From the NCBI GenBank assembly GCA_934045905.1, contig OW203764.1:33769629-33833628 (forward strand): 64,000 nucleotides of DNA, in the 5' to 3' direction. The translations under genes were made by a program, and so were the position numbers. This document shows positions 13,094-25,600 of the stretch, piece by piece (the stretch's first letter is position 1; every line of letters starts with the position of its first letter). The notes beneath the pieces are model-generated. The model did no database searches. It worked only from the letters and a program-made list of their open reading frames with translations, and was not told the DNA's origin. The DNA comes from Leuctra nigra. Lineage: Eukaryota > Arthropoda > Insecta > Plecoptera > Leuctridae.

Positions 13094-16000
13094 AACATAA
13101 AAATTTTACCCAAAATACTTTGTGATCGTTTTCACTCAATGCAATTGTAGTTTGAATTTAGTTGTAATTAGCTGTGATTGGTTGGATTTCGAGTGATTTA
13201 GCTATTTGCAGAAGAAATCGCACATGCCAGATTCATTACACCATAACTCCTACAAGTCTCTCTGAAAAGGAGCAAGAATTTAAATTGAGTGCTTATTTTC
13301 CACTGACTGATCAACAAATGCGACTTTTGGCTCAAGTTTTGTTTATCTCCCGTGGAAGTGCCGCACGATTCCAAAGCACTTCGCTGGCACTTTTTTTGCA
13401 CAACACTTGTGCGCATGCCTGCGACGTCATTAGCGTAATATATTCACAGTTGAGGACTCTCAGAGAGATTGTTGCAGCTAAGAAACTTGCAATTATACAG
13501 AGGAAAAAAATCAAGCGTGAGAAACAATTTCCCGCTGTATAATTTATCTATAAAATGTAATTACATCCTTCCTAAATGAACTCATTCTACAAACCTCGGG
13601 TTTCCTGCGTAGGGAAATAAACGGTGAAATTATTTTCATTGGAGGCGAAACCAACGGTTTAAATATGAACTCAAAATTCATAATAATCATAATTACCATA
13701 AATAATGTACACCTTTATAATAATAATATAAAATAGGTATTTTAAAATAGGTATTACATCTCTGGTTTTATTTGTAAAGTATAAAAATTAACATTTTGTT
13801 TTATTATTATAGCTGAGTTTGTTGGGTTTAGTTCTGTTTAATTACCAAGTTAAAAAAATCTGCATTATTTAACCTAATATTTAATTCAACTAAGAAGCGT
13901 GGTATAAGTGTGTATATAACTTTTAATGTATGTAAACAATTACGCATTCGTTAATAAATTTAAGAATTAAAAATAAAAGGAATATTGTACCTCTCAACTC
14001 GGAACACTTGTGAAATTAATAGATCTAACCATTATATAAAATGCCCCCATTTTTCCTCCTTAAATACACAGTGTTGATTTCCCAACGGGAGTGTTTGAGG
14101 GGGGGGGGGGGGGTTATATTTAACCTCATGTGCACCAACGTTTGTGAAAAAAAGAAATCTTTCTGTTTCATCTTATCATTGGAGGAATTTACACACAAAA
14201 AGTCAGATTATATAAATTACCCATTTCCGAGATTCAGTAGAATGGTGTTTGTTGCCACGGCAACTGTGTTGCGAAAGTAGCTCAAGAGGAATAATGCTAA
14301 CATTCAATCAAAAAGCTCGAAGCAGGTTGAAATACCCGCGAGGTCGCTGGAGAAGTACACCTCTTTATTAATGTCTTAGGTGATATACGGTTTCAACAAA
14401 CTTTTTAGACATTTTCAGTAGAGAATTCCCCGAAGTAAAGATTCGAATGCTCCATTCATCCGCAACACGTTATTCAGAATCGCAATAGCATCACTCTTTG
14501 CTTAATGAAAACTCCCTTTTAGAGAATATCATTAGCAGAGTCTGGCATATAAGTCGAACAGTCAACTAAACTCAGTCATCAGTCCATTTTCAAGTAAGTG
14601 ACATGAGCGAGGGTGGTTTGTGTATTCTGTAGGGATGTGCCCAGACAATTCACAAACTCTTAGAACAGAAGAGATTTTATTGTTGCGAACTTATTTCCCG
14701 TTGACACAGAATTTGGCGTCACAGTGTTTAAATTCAGTTTGATATCACTTTAAGATCGGCGAGGGAATCGATCGGTAATAGTGTTGCTAGCACAATTACT
14801 GGCAGAGTGATCCCATGGGACTTGATATATTGCAGCGAACCTTACACAAAATCACATTTCGCAATAAAGCAGACTTTTTATAATATTTCTACGTACTGCA
14901 TTATAGTGTTCCCCTTATCGACATTTCAACACCAAAACAATGAACTTTATCCTTTATTTTAATTTTAATTTAATTTATTTTAAACCTGCAACGAGATTTA
15001 CATATAAGTACGTATTTTAAAAAGTTTGTAAAAGGTATTCAAGGAATTTTGAATTATTTTGCAGCTTTTTACGAGTTCAAGATATCTGTATACTGAAAAC
15101 GAGGAATAAAACTATCAATTCTCTCGTTGATTAAAAACAAGATGTTATTTTGCATCTCTTTGCAAGAGTTCCAGTTTATTTCTATTTTGTTTTCATTTAA
15201 AAGGACATACAGCAAAGTCGAACTGCCTTAATCTTTTCGTTTCTCGTCTCCTCATTTCATTTGTTGAATTAGCATTATACGGCCAAAGTTTCCGGGGCTG
15301 TGGACTTAATCTTATTCCTGAGGGCAAAAGAAAAGCCAGGAGAATAACATGAAAAGATTACTCTGGCGCTGCAGCAACTGCGTGGCTTGGCGCTCAGGCA
15401 GGGAATCCAGGGGTCGGATTACTCAGCTGCTAAATCATAAGCAGAGCCACTTGGACAAAAATCACATTCCGAGATGGATTTGTATTTTATTTACACATCT
15501 CTCTAAATCTGTTCAAAGTGTTCAACAGATTCTGTCCTGTTTGAGAATCTACAAGTCATGGGCAATAATTCATTGATCTCAAAGAAATCATTTTGTAACA
15601 TAATCAAGAGAGATTTAAATAACTGTCAATAAGGAACTGACAATGATGAATTTTACGCAAATTACAATGCTTTTCCCAATTATTATCATGAGGGAAATAT
15701 TTTTTAAGCAATTGTAGCATTGTTATTAAGGGGATTCTAGGGGGGTATGAGATTTTAATTTCAGGGCAAATATTGTAAGAAGATGTCATCTGAGATCAAT
15801 ATTTAGCGAAATCAACCCATTTTGGAAAGTCAAAAAATATCCGGGACGATCCAAACTGGTCAAAGACGATTCACAGAAAAAATCGGAACTAAATAACCGT
15901 TGAACATAGCGACCTGAAACTTGGCATGAATAATCATAATACATATACCTATGAAATGTCGACGTCCTTTTTCGGTATTTTAATTGCAATTTTTCTAAAA

Positions 16001-16888
16001 TAAACTCGGTATGTACCGGAAATTTCGCCTATTTATTGGTGCCTGTGGCCAGGTAAGATATAAAATTATTAACAAAAAGGGCGTCGACGTTCTCTTTGCA
16101 TTTTCATAACGAAGACAACGAGCCCACTTGCAAGTCTGTAGAGTGAAAATTGCGGTCTGTGCGAATTTTTTAATGAAACAGCAATATTTCGTAAAAAAAA
16201 ATTCGGGACCAAAATATTGGTGTCGAAAAAGGTCAAGTGGGTTGTAGAATCACTAATAGAATTAGGAAAATACATTATCTTCCTCTTGTGTGCAATAGTT
16301 TGGCCAATTTCGTGTTTTATAAGTTTAGTCACGTGGTACCACTGGAACAGCCTTAATCATTCTTGATTGCTTGTGTACAAGCAATCAATAGATAATATTA
16401 GATTTACCAAAATATAATATGATTTTGTTCTTTTATAACATTGTCTGTATTTGTTACTCAATACAAATAAAGAATCAATATGTATCATTATTTAGCTCTA
16501 TTCAAGTCAGACCATGAATCGGAAATAAAAGTTTTCCATATAACGAAGTCTATACATATATCAAACTATTTGATATGCGAAAATCTTATAAAGACCTTAA
16601 AATATGTGATTTCGTAAGTGAAAAATTGCTTTTCATGCTTTCCATTTCGCGCTCTTTTGACATGTCTTCAGCAGCTGACAGAAAGTGTTTCTTTTCTTCA
16701 AGTTTCTCGACTTTCAGAATCACCTCTTGCATCGGCAAAGAACGAAAACGTTGAACGCTGGGAAACGATGAACTATAATATCGATAAAATGGCTATAAAA
16801 TCGAGGGATAGAATAGCCTATTAAAATACAGGCATTTCCATTCGAAGATTTAGTCGCAACCAACCCCCTGCCCCGCCCACCCTTCAAC
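13094..16888. other. Non-coding stretch, nothing recognised
   Basis: A 122-codon open frame at 13174-13542 was examined and has no recognisable domain or repeat. A G-run occurs at 14100-14112. A small perfect palindrome with 10-base arms (TGATTGCTTG / CAAGCAATCA) lies at about 16363-16386. Nothing else is supportable. Confidence 0.55.
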
Positions 16889-17815
16889 GTGCAACCCCCA
16901 AACACATGGACAAAACATGGCATTAATTCAAACTCTTTACACGGTTTATACAAGCCTTTCATACAGCAAGCTTGTAGCATAATTTATAAAGAACAAAGTT
17001 TGATCATACGATTTTGTTCCTTGCATTCGTCCAAGTTCTGGGGAGGATCTTCAGCTCTGAACCTCAATAAAATCTTTAAACTACAAAAAAGAGCGATTAG
17101 AATATTATTGGGCCTAGTTAAAAATCGAATGGACGACGGGTCCTTCACTAAACCTCACTGTAAACCTCACTTTATCAAACACAAAATAATGACATTATAC
17201 AGCCTATTTATTTTTCGATCTTCAATCAACACTTACTTAAATGATAATAAACAATCCCAAAATTGTAACATCCACACACATGATACCAGACAATCACAAC
17301 AGGTCCATGTTCAATACAAAAGAACAAAACAAATACAACAAAACTCAGCATACATACATTCGAAAATATACAACAAAATTCCAAATAGAATTAAAAAAGC
17401 CAAAGACATCAATCAGTTCAAAAATTCTCTTAAAACACTCCTCTCAAAAGCAGCATATTACTCACTCGAAGAGTTTCTTGATGATAAGAACATTAATTAG
17501 TTAGTTACTTAGGTAATTAGTTTTGACTAAAATATTAGTAGGTATTCGAAATATACTTATAGTTCATAATTATAATAATTATAATAACTATAAGTTTAAT
17601 ATTAATCTTCACTTGGAATTCCTCAATAATGTCAAATGCCAACTGTAATATTACTTATAAATACCTACATATTTTAAATTTTAATACTCTACTTTAAGAA
17701 TACTTTCCTAAATACCCTAACATATGGGGGCCTCATTATTGAGTCTCTCAAGGGTCAATACATTGTAATATGTACTATTGTAATGTGAAAAGGAAATAAA
17801 ACTATGAAAACTATG
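16889..17815 (+). mobile_element. LINE 3' fragment: degenerate end of a reverse-transcriptase ORF with 3' UTR
   Basis: The open frame 16889-17500 (203 codons) resembles the C-terminal end of non-LTR retrotransposon ORF2 proteins, downstream of the catalytic reverse-transcriptase motifs. Around residues 50-75 it reads FWGGSSALNLNKIFKLQKRA, matching the common FWG...KxFxLQKRAIRI pattern. It then has a THDTRQ motif, and near the end SKIYNKIPNRIKK and KAAYYSLEEFLDD, matching the usual IYNxLPxxIK and YYSxxEF tail. The catalytic domain and endonuclease are absent, and residues just before FWG look damaged. The in-frame ATG is therefore not a real start. About 300 bases of AT-rich sequence follow and end near AAATAAAACTATGAAAACTA, a plausible 3' terminus. 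This is a dead 5'-truncated insertion. The clade (Jockey-, CR1- or I-like) is not resolved. Confidence 0.8.
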
Positions 17816-18681
17816 AAACATGTCATCATTATACGTATTATTTATGCTATATGAGTAAATTGCATTGTGCATGTTCACAACTTTGTGCTCGGTCCGATAA
17901 ATGTTAACAAAAAATAAATTATCTTTTCTACCCGTAAACAGTGAATTCTGTTTTAACAAAATAAACAATGCATTGTTCCATTTGTGTGTGCTTAATTTGA
18001 TTGTTTTGACAGGAGTGTATTTCACATGCTACCTTATTAAGTTCCTGAAGGTATGATTTATGTATATTTGTAATCGCCGAGTTATTTCAGCAATCATCAA
18101 GAATACTAATTACGTATTGCGCGAACAAAAAGTAAAGTAATATGTTTAAATATGGTAGGTCAGATCTACTTATAATTTATCAGCACGTTGCTCAAGTAGT
18201 TAAACCTACTTGGGCAGAGTCATTTTGTAGGCACAAGACTTATCAACACCTTACCTTACGTAGCTTCTGTCTTCTTAAATAGATATTGTACAATTTTATG
18301 CATCAAATTTGAAAATTGACATGATAACCAAAAATAAATACTCTAAAATTTAACAACGAATTTCGACAGTCTATAAAATCCACTCACTGTAAGAATGATC
18401 GACCTTGAAACATAAAGCCAATCCACTTATTTGATTTTCATCCAGCAATCTATTGGAATCATTTTATTAAATCATTATTATTATTACAGGTATTATTTAG
18501 TCATTAAAACCGTATTCAAAATTAAGCGAAATCATTATAGGCTCCCAGTAGATTTCAAGGTCATTCTTACGATGAATAGAATTTAAATTAGTATGTAGGT
18601 ACACAGTTTAAATATTCAGTTATAAATATTATTAAAATATAATTCGTGATTACACAATTATTTAAAATAATGTTATAATTA
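17816..18681. other. Non-coding stretch, nothing recognised
   Basis: AT-rich sequence between the LINE fragment and element X copy B. No gene or repeat was recognised. Confidence 0.55.
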
Positions 18682-19055
18682 CCCCATAAAAAACACTCCG
18701 TGTAAAAATACCAGCCAAGTCTCTTCAACTTAAAAAATAGAAGAAATCTAACAATTCAGCACTGAAAAGTAGTGATATCAAAAAATTGGCCAAGTCAAAA
18801 CTTTTTAAAAATTACTTGGCGCATCGTGCATATAAATAGTATAGAAGTAGGTCGGTAATCAAATATACTCATCTATGCATAAAATATATCTATAATCCCC
18901 TAGAAAAACGATGCGCCAAGTAATTTTTGAAAAGTTTTGACTTGGCCAATTTTTTGATATCACTACTTTTCAGTGCTGAATTTTTAGATTACTTCTATTT
19001 TTTTTAAGTTGAAGAGACTTGGCTGGTATTTTTACACGGAGTGTTTTTTATGGGG
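18682..19055. repeat. Palindromic 5' module of element X copy B
   Basis: Two arms of about 150 bases, inverted to one another, with ends CCCCATAAAAAACACTCCGT and its complement and the inner motif CTTGGCGCATCG. The arm segment between GGCCAAGTC and CTTGGCGCATCG is shorter than in copies A and D, but the same shortening appears in both arms. Confidence 0.85.
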
Positions 19056-19962
19056 ATATCATTTCTTTTTTTAGTTTATTCTTACAACTTGTAACATATA
19101 TTGTGGCACCGAAGACTATTATTCCTTAAAAAAATACCCCTTTTTGATTTTGTTGCTAAGAAAGTTGTGCTTGTTACTACGTAGGTATATGCCATAAATG
19201 ATATGTTATAAAGTATAGCGCAAGTTTCGTTCCAATTGGTCCAGCCGATCTCGAGTTATGGCATCACTTCCGGTTTTCAAAATGGCGGCTGACTTCACTG
19301 CCACCTAAAATTTGTGGCTATAAAATGTTATGTAACATTATAAGCCTTCTGAATATGTAGTTATTGTTATAAAAAATGATTTTAGTCAGATTTGACATTT
19401 TTATGACGTCATTTCCGGTTTCGGTAAACGTACATTTCTATTTAGACTATTGATATTTCATTAAGAAGACCATCCGAATCGTTTGGCGCTAGTTTCGTCC
19501 CAATAGCTCCATCCGTTTTTAAGATATGACGTCACTTCCGGTTTCAAAATGGCGGCACAAAAAATTCGTAGGGGCAAGGTATCATCAGACGCCAAAAGTG
19601 CATATGTGGTAAAAATTTCAGATCGATCGGCTCAGCCGTTTAGGCTGTGGCGGTGACAGCAACGTTTCCTGATATCTGAAGAAGCGGAAGAAGATACCTT
19701 TTAAAAAGGGGTGTAATTTCACTGATTTCACGGTCCTCTAGCTCGCAAATGGCATAACCTGTTGTTCCCAAATTTGGTATATGGGGTGGGGTGGGCCATA
19801 GCTCGAAATTAAGATTTTTGCAACAATGTGAGATTTTCCAATTTTAAGATCCAGTAGGCCGAAAATGCCATGTTGTTGCTTACAGTAAAAGTGGTTGGTC
19901 TGCTCCTCAGTTTATTAGGCATTTACGGTATGTTGAGTAAGTGTGAGCGACCGCTCCACTAG
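18682..19962 (+). mobile_element. Element X copy B
   Basis: Same layout as copy A but on the plus strand: palindromic module 18682-19055, body with three CRE/ETS-like motif groups (near 19260, 19405 and 19528), a GAAGAAGCGGAAGAAG tract near 19677, conserved tail, then CCGCTCCACTAG at 19951-19962. Copies A and D have about 30 bases, including TACGACTTGGCTGG, just before the hairpin. These are missing here, so the left hairpin arm is damaged (TGTGAGCG instead of GTGGAGCG). No protein is encoded. Confidence 0.75.
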
Positions 19963-21320
19963 ATTATTTATTAATATTGAATAGTTGACTAAATGTGATA
20001 TTTTTAATGTAATTGTATGTTTTATTATTGATTTTTTGTAAGTCTACAAAACTGGTGATTGGACTCAATGTAAAGCCAGCTTCTAATTATAACACACAAA
20101 ACTTTCTCCCGCACTTCCATGACTTTGAAACCTGTTCGAGAATACATCAGATCTCGCACAAATCAACCTCGATTTGTTTATTTTGTCGATGAGATCGCTG
20201 ACAGGCGTGATTTAACAGACGTCAGTTTCACTTGAGCGAACAATATTCTCACCCCTTGCTCGGGTGAAGAGTCACAAACAATGTTCCAATGCAGTCGAGT
20301 TGTTTCAGAAGGATTCATTAGGAATGTCTCCAACAATAAAGTATCCATCTCCGAGACATGGGTCTAATGAAGATGTCGAAATGACAGATGGCAAATTAAT
20401 TAGCAAGATAAGTTTCGAGAGAGGTTTTGAGACAAAAAGCTTATAGAGAAAGTTTGATGTGAATCCGTCTACGCCTGCGCATATCTCATGGGGGATGGGG
20501 GGGGGGGGGATGACATTCATTTCCTTTGAGAATAGTGGCTCATTCACTAGCGTACTAGAATAAGATCAGTTTTGCATCTTGGTGAAAACAGAATTCTAAT
20601 TATCAAATACGATATCTACTCGTATTTATTCAAACTATTTCAAAGAGAACTTCTGCAGAGATACAACGTTGTATGTTATCAAAAATTAATAATCCTCCGC
20701 CTATCTAAATAAGATAAAGTAAGTAAACAGAGGCGTCTAATGAATTCCGTTTCTCAGAAATACTGTAACAATATTATTATATTCGTCAGAGTTAGACAAT
20801 ATGCCATCAAGCCAGTAATACCATTAATTAAGAAATACAATTTAATTATTGAAATACACTCCTTGCAGATTTGAGCAGAAGTTTGAATACTGACAGAACT
20901 TCGGTTGAATAATTAAAATCTAAGGAACGAGCTATGGTATATCCAGGTCACAATAGTACGAAATAAGTAATGAATTTTAAATTAAAATAATTTCTCATCT
21001 CAGAGTTGTTTAAAAGTGTTCATATCGTGACAAGTGAACTTGAGATATTTGTAGCAAATGAACTAATTAGCATCACATCTTGATTCAGTCCAACGAATTT
21101 GTTCTCTCACAAGAACATTTTGAACTTCCAGGAGGCTGTGACCTGAAGACGGCGTCAGATTCGACGCGGTTCCAACGGTATCTTGCACATCAGTAAATAA
21201 GACGAACTAATTAGGATATTTAATTCAGCTCACGCCTGTGCGAGTCATAAATATGTAATGTGACTTATATTCGTTAGGTTCAACTGAAACCGCTAAATGT
21301 AAACACATTAATAAATAAGA
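19963..21320. other. Non-coding stretch, nothing recognised
   Basis: No coding exon, RNA or repeat was recognised beyond a G-run at about 20497-20510. Confidence 0.55.
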
Positions 21321-21393
21321 TCGGCCGCCGGTAGGGATTGAACCCACGGCCCTTGGATGTGTCCTACTCCAATACTCCACCGCTGAGCAACAC
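21321..21393 (-). repeat. tRNA-like sequence (SINE head or tRNA pseudogene)
   Basis: On the minus strand a box-A-like TTGCTCAGCGGTGGAGT is followed about 30 bases later by box-B-like GGGTTCAATCCCTAC. These are the two internal RNA polymerase III promoter elements of tRNA genes. No consistent acceptor stem or cloverleaf can be drawn, so a functional tRNA is unlikely. Confidence 0.55.
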
Positions 21394-21401
21394 TTTGGAA
21401 T

Positions 21402-21474
21402 GTTGCTGTGGCTTAGTTGCAGAGCATGAGAGTAAACAAACCCGGGGTACGTGAGTTCAAATCCTAACGACAGT
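21402..21474 (+). repeat. Second tRNA-like sequence, divergent from the first
   Basis: Box-A-like TGGCTTAGTTGCAGAGC and box-B-like GAGTTCAAATCCT lie at tRNA-like spacing on the plus strand. The 5' end faces that of the minus-strand copy less than 10 bases away. The acceptor arms do not pair well. Probably a tRNA-derived SINE head. Confidence 0.45.
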
Positions 21475-22551
21475 TGATATGATCATCACTCCATCTGAAG
21501 TCGTCAGAAAGATCACTTTTCAGTAAAACAACACGATATCATCAATTAATGATACGACAATTAGCGTCAACCAGCGTCGTGGAAGTTTTTCAGTTCATAT
21601 TATGAAAATTGAATATACAGGGGTGTCAAATTCACTATGTTTTTCAATCAGATTCTGATTAAAAATTATTCGGAACGCTATGAATAGTCACTACATCGAA
21701 GTCAAATATAATCGTTGTTTTAGAAGTTCCAATAACTCAACTAGGTATATTGAACGAGGAGAAAAAACACTTTTAGAAATATATTTTTTTAGTAAATAAA
21801 TAATAAATATTATTTAAAGTACGGTTATAAAGTTCTTGAAAGCGTAAGCAAACGTCTTTCAACTTCGTGATAGTGTTAGCTTGAGGACGAAATCAATATA
21901 AAATTAGGTGTTGCTAACTTTATCCGTTAGCTAACTATCAAGAACTTAAGCAAGAGGTACATAAACCGGCCCTCAGTGGACTTGCATAAATATACCAAGA
22001 CGCGGAGCTTTTTATGTGCATTCTAGTCTCCCTTCACTCATGGTACAAATCGCAAAATCTAGATTTCATCAAATTTCGTTGATCCTGCCAAGTAAGCTGT
22101 ATCGTTGTACGCCGAACTTGGGTCTATATTTAGCTGAATGAGGCTATTACTGCAATAACGACACCCTTCGCTACTGCAGCCATTTATTCATCGGGCTAAG
22201 TGTCCACTTAAGCATTAGATAAGCTCTATTTGTCTTCCAAAAGACATCATTATAACGCTATCGCGAGAGCTACTGAATGAAGCTAAGTGACGTCACGGCC
22301 TGCGCCTCCAGCTTTGGAAGTGTAGTCAAGGGTAGAATGCAACGGCGGATAGTAATGGGTAGATAACGGTTACTGTTATACGGGATAGAACTTACTCAAT
22401 TGACCACAGCAAATGGCTTCTTTAATTGGTTTTCCACAAATTTATGTAATATCTGAAGACAATTATATATCTAAATTTGACGTTGTTATTGTGTAAACTA
22501 TGTTTAGTTAATAATGGCCGTCATTATAAGGATAGATGGAATAAGAGCTGT
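21475..22551. other. Non-coding stretch, nothing recognised
   Basis: No gene was recognised. A short match to the start of 18S rRNA near 22081 was examined and rejected. Confidence 0.55.
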
Positions 22552-22615
22552 GGTTAACCCCTGAATGCAACCCGCAGCACGTATCTGTTCTGCGGGCTGC
22601 TTTCAGGGGTTTACC
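22552..22615. ncRNA. Hairpin, candidate pre-miRNA-like stem-loop or small MITE
   Basis: Arms AACCCCTGAATGCAACCCGC... and ...GCGGGCTGCTTTCAGGGGTT pair at 20 of 22 positions around a loop of about 12 bases. Three further pairs extend the stem beyond one mismatch. Isolated mismatches within a 22-base duplex resemble a microRNA precursor, but a small inverted-repeat transposon would look the same. The strand of any transcript is unknown. Confidence 0.35.
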
Positions 22616-25600
22616 CGGCTCCTCCACATTGCAAATATTATTCTAAAGTTCTGTGAGAGCTGTGAAAAGCAGACTTCATCTCTGGCAACAGATGCAAGCA
22701 AAGTATGTTATATGAAATCTGAGTGAAATATGCTATGTAAATCTGCAAATAAATAATAAAAGCATAAGATGAAATTCAAAGCACGACAGATCTTAGACAT
22801 GTATTAAAGACATTTTTCGTTTTATCAAAAACTTTATTTCTCTCAAAAGTAGTAACAAAATAATTGAAAATGGTCACCTATTTAGATTGTAAAGTAATGA
22901 GTCTCGTGAATTGTTGCTATTAATTCTCAGTGTGTTTAAATTGCATAAAAGCTCAACATTAATGAAGCAGAGTTAAAGTTTAGTATTGATTACTGAATAA
23001 TAAAGCGAGATATCTCTAAAAGTATCGAAGCATTAAGAACTTCAACGATTTTTTTTGTTCAATAGTTTTAAGCCTTAAGTAAATGTCGATCTGGAATCGA
23101 ATAAAACTGTCGAAACTAAAGTTAAAGTTTCGGGACATCTGCGTGTTGCTGAGGTTCTCATTAAAACACTCTGAAATTCAACGGAAGAGCTTTTGTTCGT
23201 GAACTCGCTCGTAAGACGGAATTAACTCTAGATTTCAGCAGGTGATTCTGAAGCTCCGGGGTCAACGCTAAGAGGCGTCCAGGTAACGATATGATTGGTT
23301 GTCGAGTGTCGGTGGACTGTGAGAAGTGTCTCCCCAGGCCACCATCAAAACCCCCCCAGTTCTCGCACACCCTTGGGTACACTCCGTCTTGACTCGCCAA
23401 CCCCTAACCCTTTCCTACCAAAACCCCCCTTTACATCTTACTTACACATTCACAACACCCGCCCTAGTAGCAAGCTTTATGGCGAGCTGATAAAGCGACA
23501 TGAAGGGGAATCTATTAACAACTTATTGGTTGCAGATAAGTGTCGGCTAGATAGCGACTGCTTCAGACTCATTTGTAAGAGATGTTTACAGCGATTGACT
23601 TCCTCTCGCAGTATGGAAACTCAAAGTCCCGGCAAAGTCAGGAGTGCGGTTTTCATTCACAGTCAGAATAGAGCCTCGGCGAGATGCTTTCTACATTTCT
23701 CAAGATTTTACGGCTCGCACTGGTACTTGAGGAAGAGCAATAATTCTTCGGGGAATAAAAATCGTGCAATATCAAAATGGAAATAGTGCTATATGTATAA
23801 GTTTTACTGTATTTCTCTCCATTCTGCGATATTCTAGAAGGGAGAAAGCTAAATCTCACAACCAAGATATCTAAATCAAATGTAAAACCGTATGATATTT
23901 GACGGTTTTATTATCAAAGGAACACTTAATAATGTAACGTTTAATAAGTTCAAAAGGCTTACATTATTTCACTTGATATCAAGAATTGCACGACAAAAAT
24001 AAGCTCCTTAAACAATGTCTAGTTAGTAATTTTGGGCAGTTTCTTTATTACTCTGCAAATTGAAACAGTTGCTCAATTGCCAAACCAATGGCATTCGTAG
24101 AATGACCTCTAAGTAGCTGTTTATGAAATTTAACTACTGGCTAAGATGACAGAGTAGCTACTGATTAACATAGTATTGGATACAATACGAACTTAATTAA
24201 AATTATAATTTTGAAGTGGGTGAATCTGGTTAGGAAATAATAGGACATCGAATTACGGTCTACGCCATTGTATATTTCGTCTATTTCACATGCAGTGATC
24301 AGTCCTAAGAACACATTTCTGTTTGTTGTCCTGTTTCTCACAATCAGCTCGCACTCAACCAAGTTACATCTCGGAGTACTTAACAAATTACATGAATGTG
24401 TGGTGTTACTTCCACACAGTTCGCGTTCGCTGGCGGCGACCATAAACATGTTCCGGCGACCAGTTCACTAATCATGTAATTGACCCAATTGGCTCGAATA
24501 AAAAGACAGCAGAGAAGGGCGATTCCGGGATCTTGTTATTGTCTGATTCCGCTATTTTAGCGTTCCCAGGAGGACGATAAACTAAAGGTTTCACGACTTA
24601 ATAGTAGATGGCTTAGGCACAAAATGAACAAAGTTTCATTTCATTCGATAAAGCATCGAAAGAAAACAATTTCCACTCTCTTCTGAAAATGTTAGCATTT
24701 CCAAAAACTTTTACTGTATCGATTCCTTTCACCGGTGGAAAGTTTGGATTCAAAACAGATTCGATTCGCTTCCGCATTGGTGCGTTTGAAAGGGAAAACA
24801 AGGTCGCAGAGTGCCTTTTGATTATTTGTTATATTAAATAGCTTGTGGAAGTACAACTAAATTGACACACCTCTTCGTGTCTTTTCAAAATAATTTTGTT
24901 CAGCGTTCACTCTCGCGGCATGTCTGTCTAAAGCAAACTGTACGTCTCAGGGCAAGCTTTGAAGACATGACGAACTAGTGAAGACACTTTCCTTTGAATG
25001 AGGTGCTGGCGCGACATTCATTAATTTTTCATATGTCACATATTCATTAGGCTTAATTTTAATGAGCACTGACTTCAAGGTGTTTTTATCTCCGGCTTCG
25101 TATAATGTTTATCAACAATATAGCGTGATAAGCTAAATATAACCGAAAAGCAAATGCAAACGTCAAAGAGTCGAGTTTATTACAGTACTGAGTAAAAAAG
25201 TTCAAAGTTGTATAATACCAGTGATAATTTGTAAGATTCTCCTGATACAAATAAAACCGAGATTCGAACGAAATATAAATGTAGGACTTCAGTGTTAACA
25301 GCATGCGAAATGTATAGCCTATTGGGAACACCTAGTCTATACGTCACACCGGTTGTATTTTTTATCTTCGCTTCTGCGTAATATGATCCACAGTGATATT
25401 ATCGTGTGGCACGACATTGTTAAACGATTTAGAAACACGTTTTCATTCTACTCTGCATCTTATTACCTACCACTTGTAGATATCATATGCGCACATTTTA
25501 TTCACACACCCAATAGTTTATGCTGTATCGAAATATTTTTGTACACTGATAACAAATGTATTGCGTTACGGGAGAAACGGGCGTCAGATATTATTTTCTC

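Noticed and set aside
22078..22100. Match to the 5' end of 18S rRNA (GTTGATCCTGCCA)
   Set aside because: Only about 13 bases agree, and the following sequence does not resemble 18S rRNA, so it is chance or a minute fragment.
23295..23786. 163-codon plus-strand open frame
   Set aside because: No recognisable domain, low-complexity proline/serine start and no splice or promoter context; length alone is not convincing.
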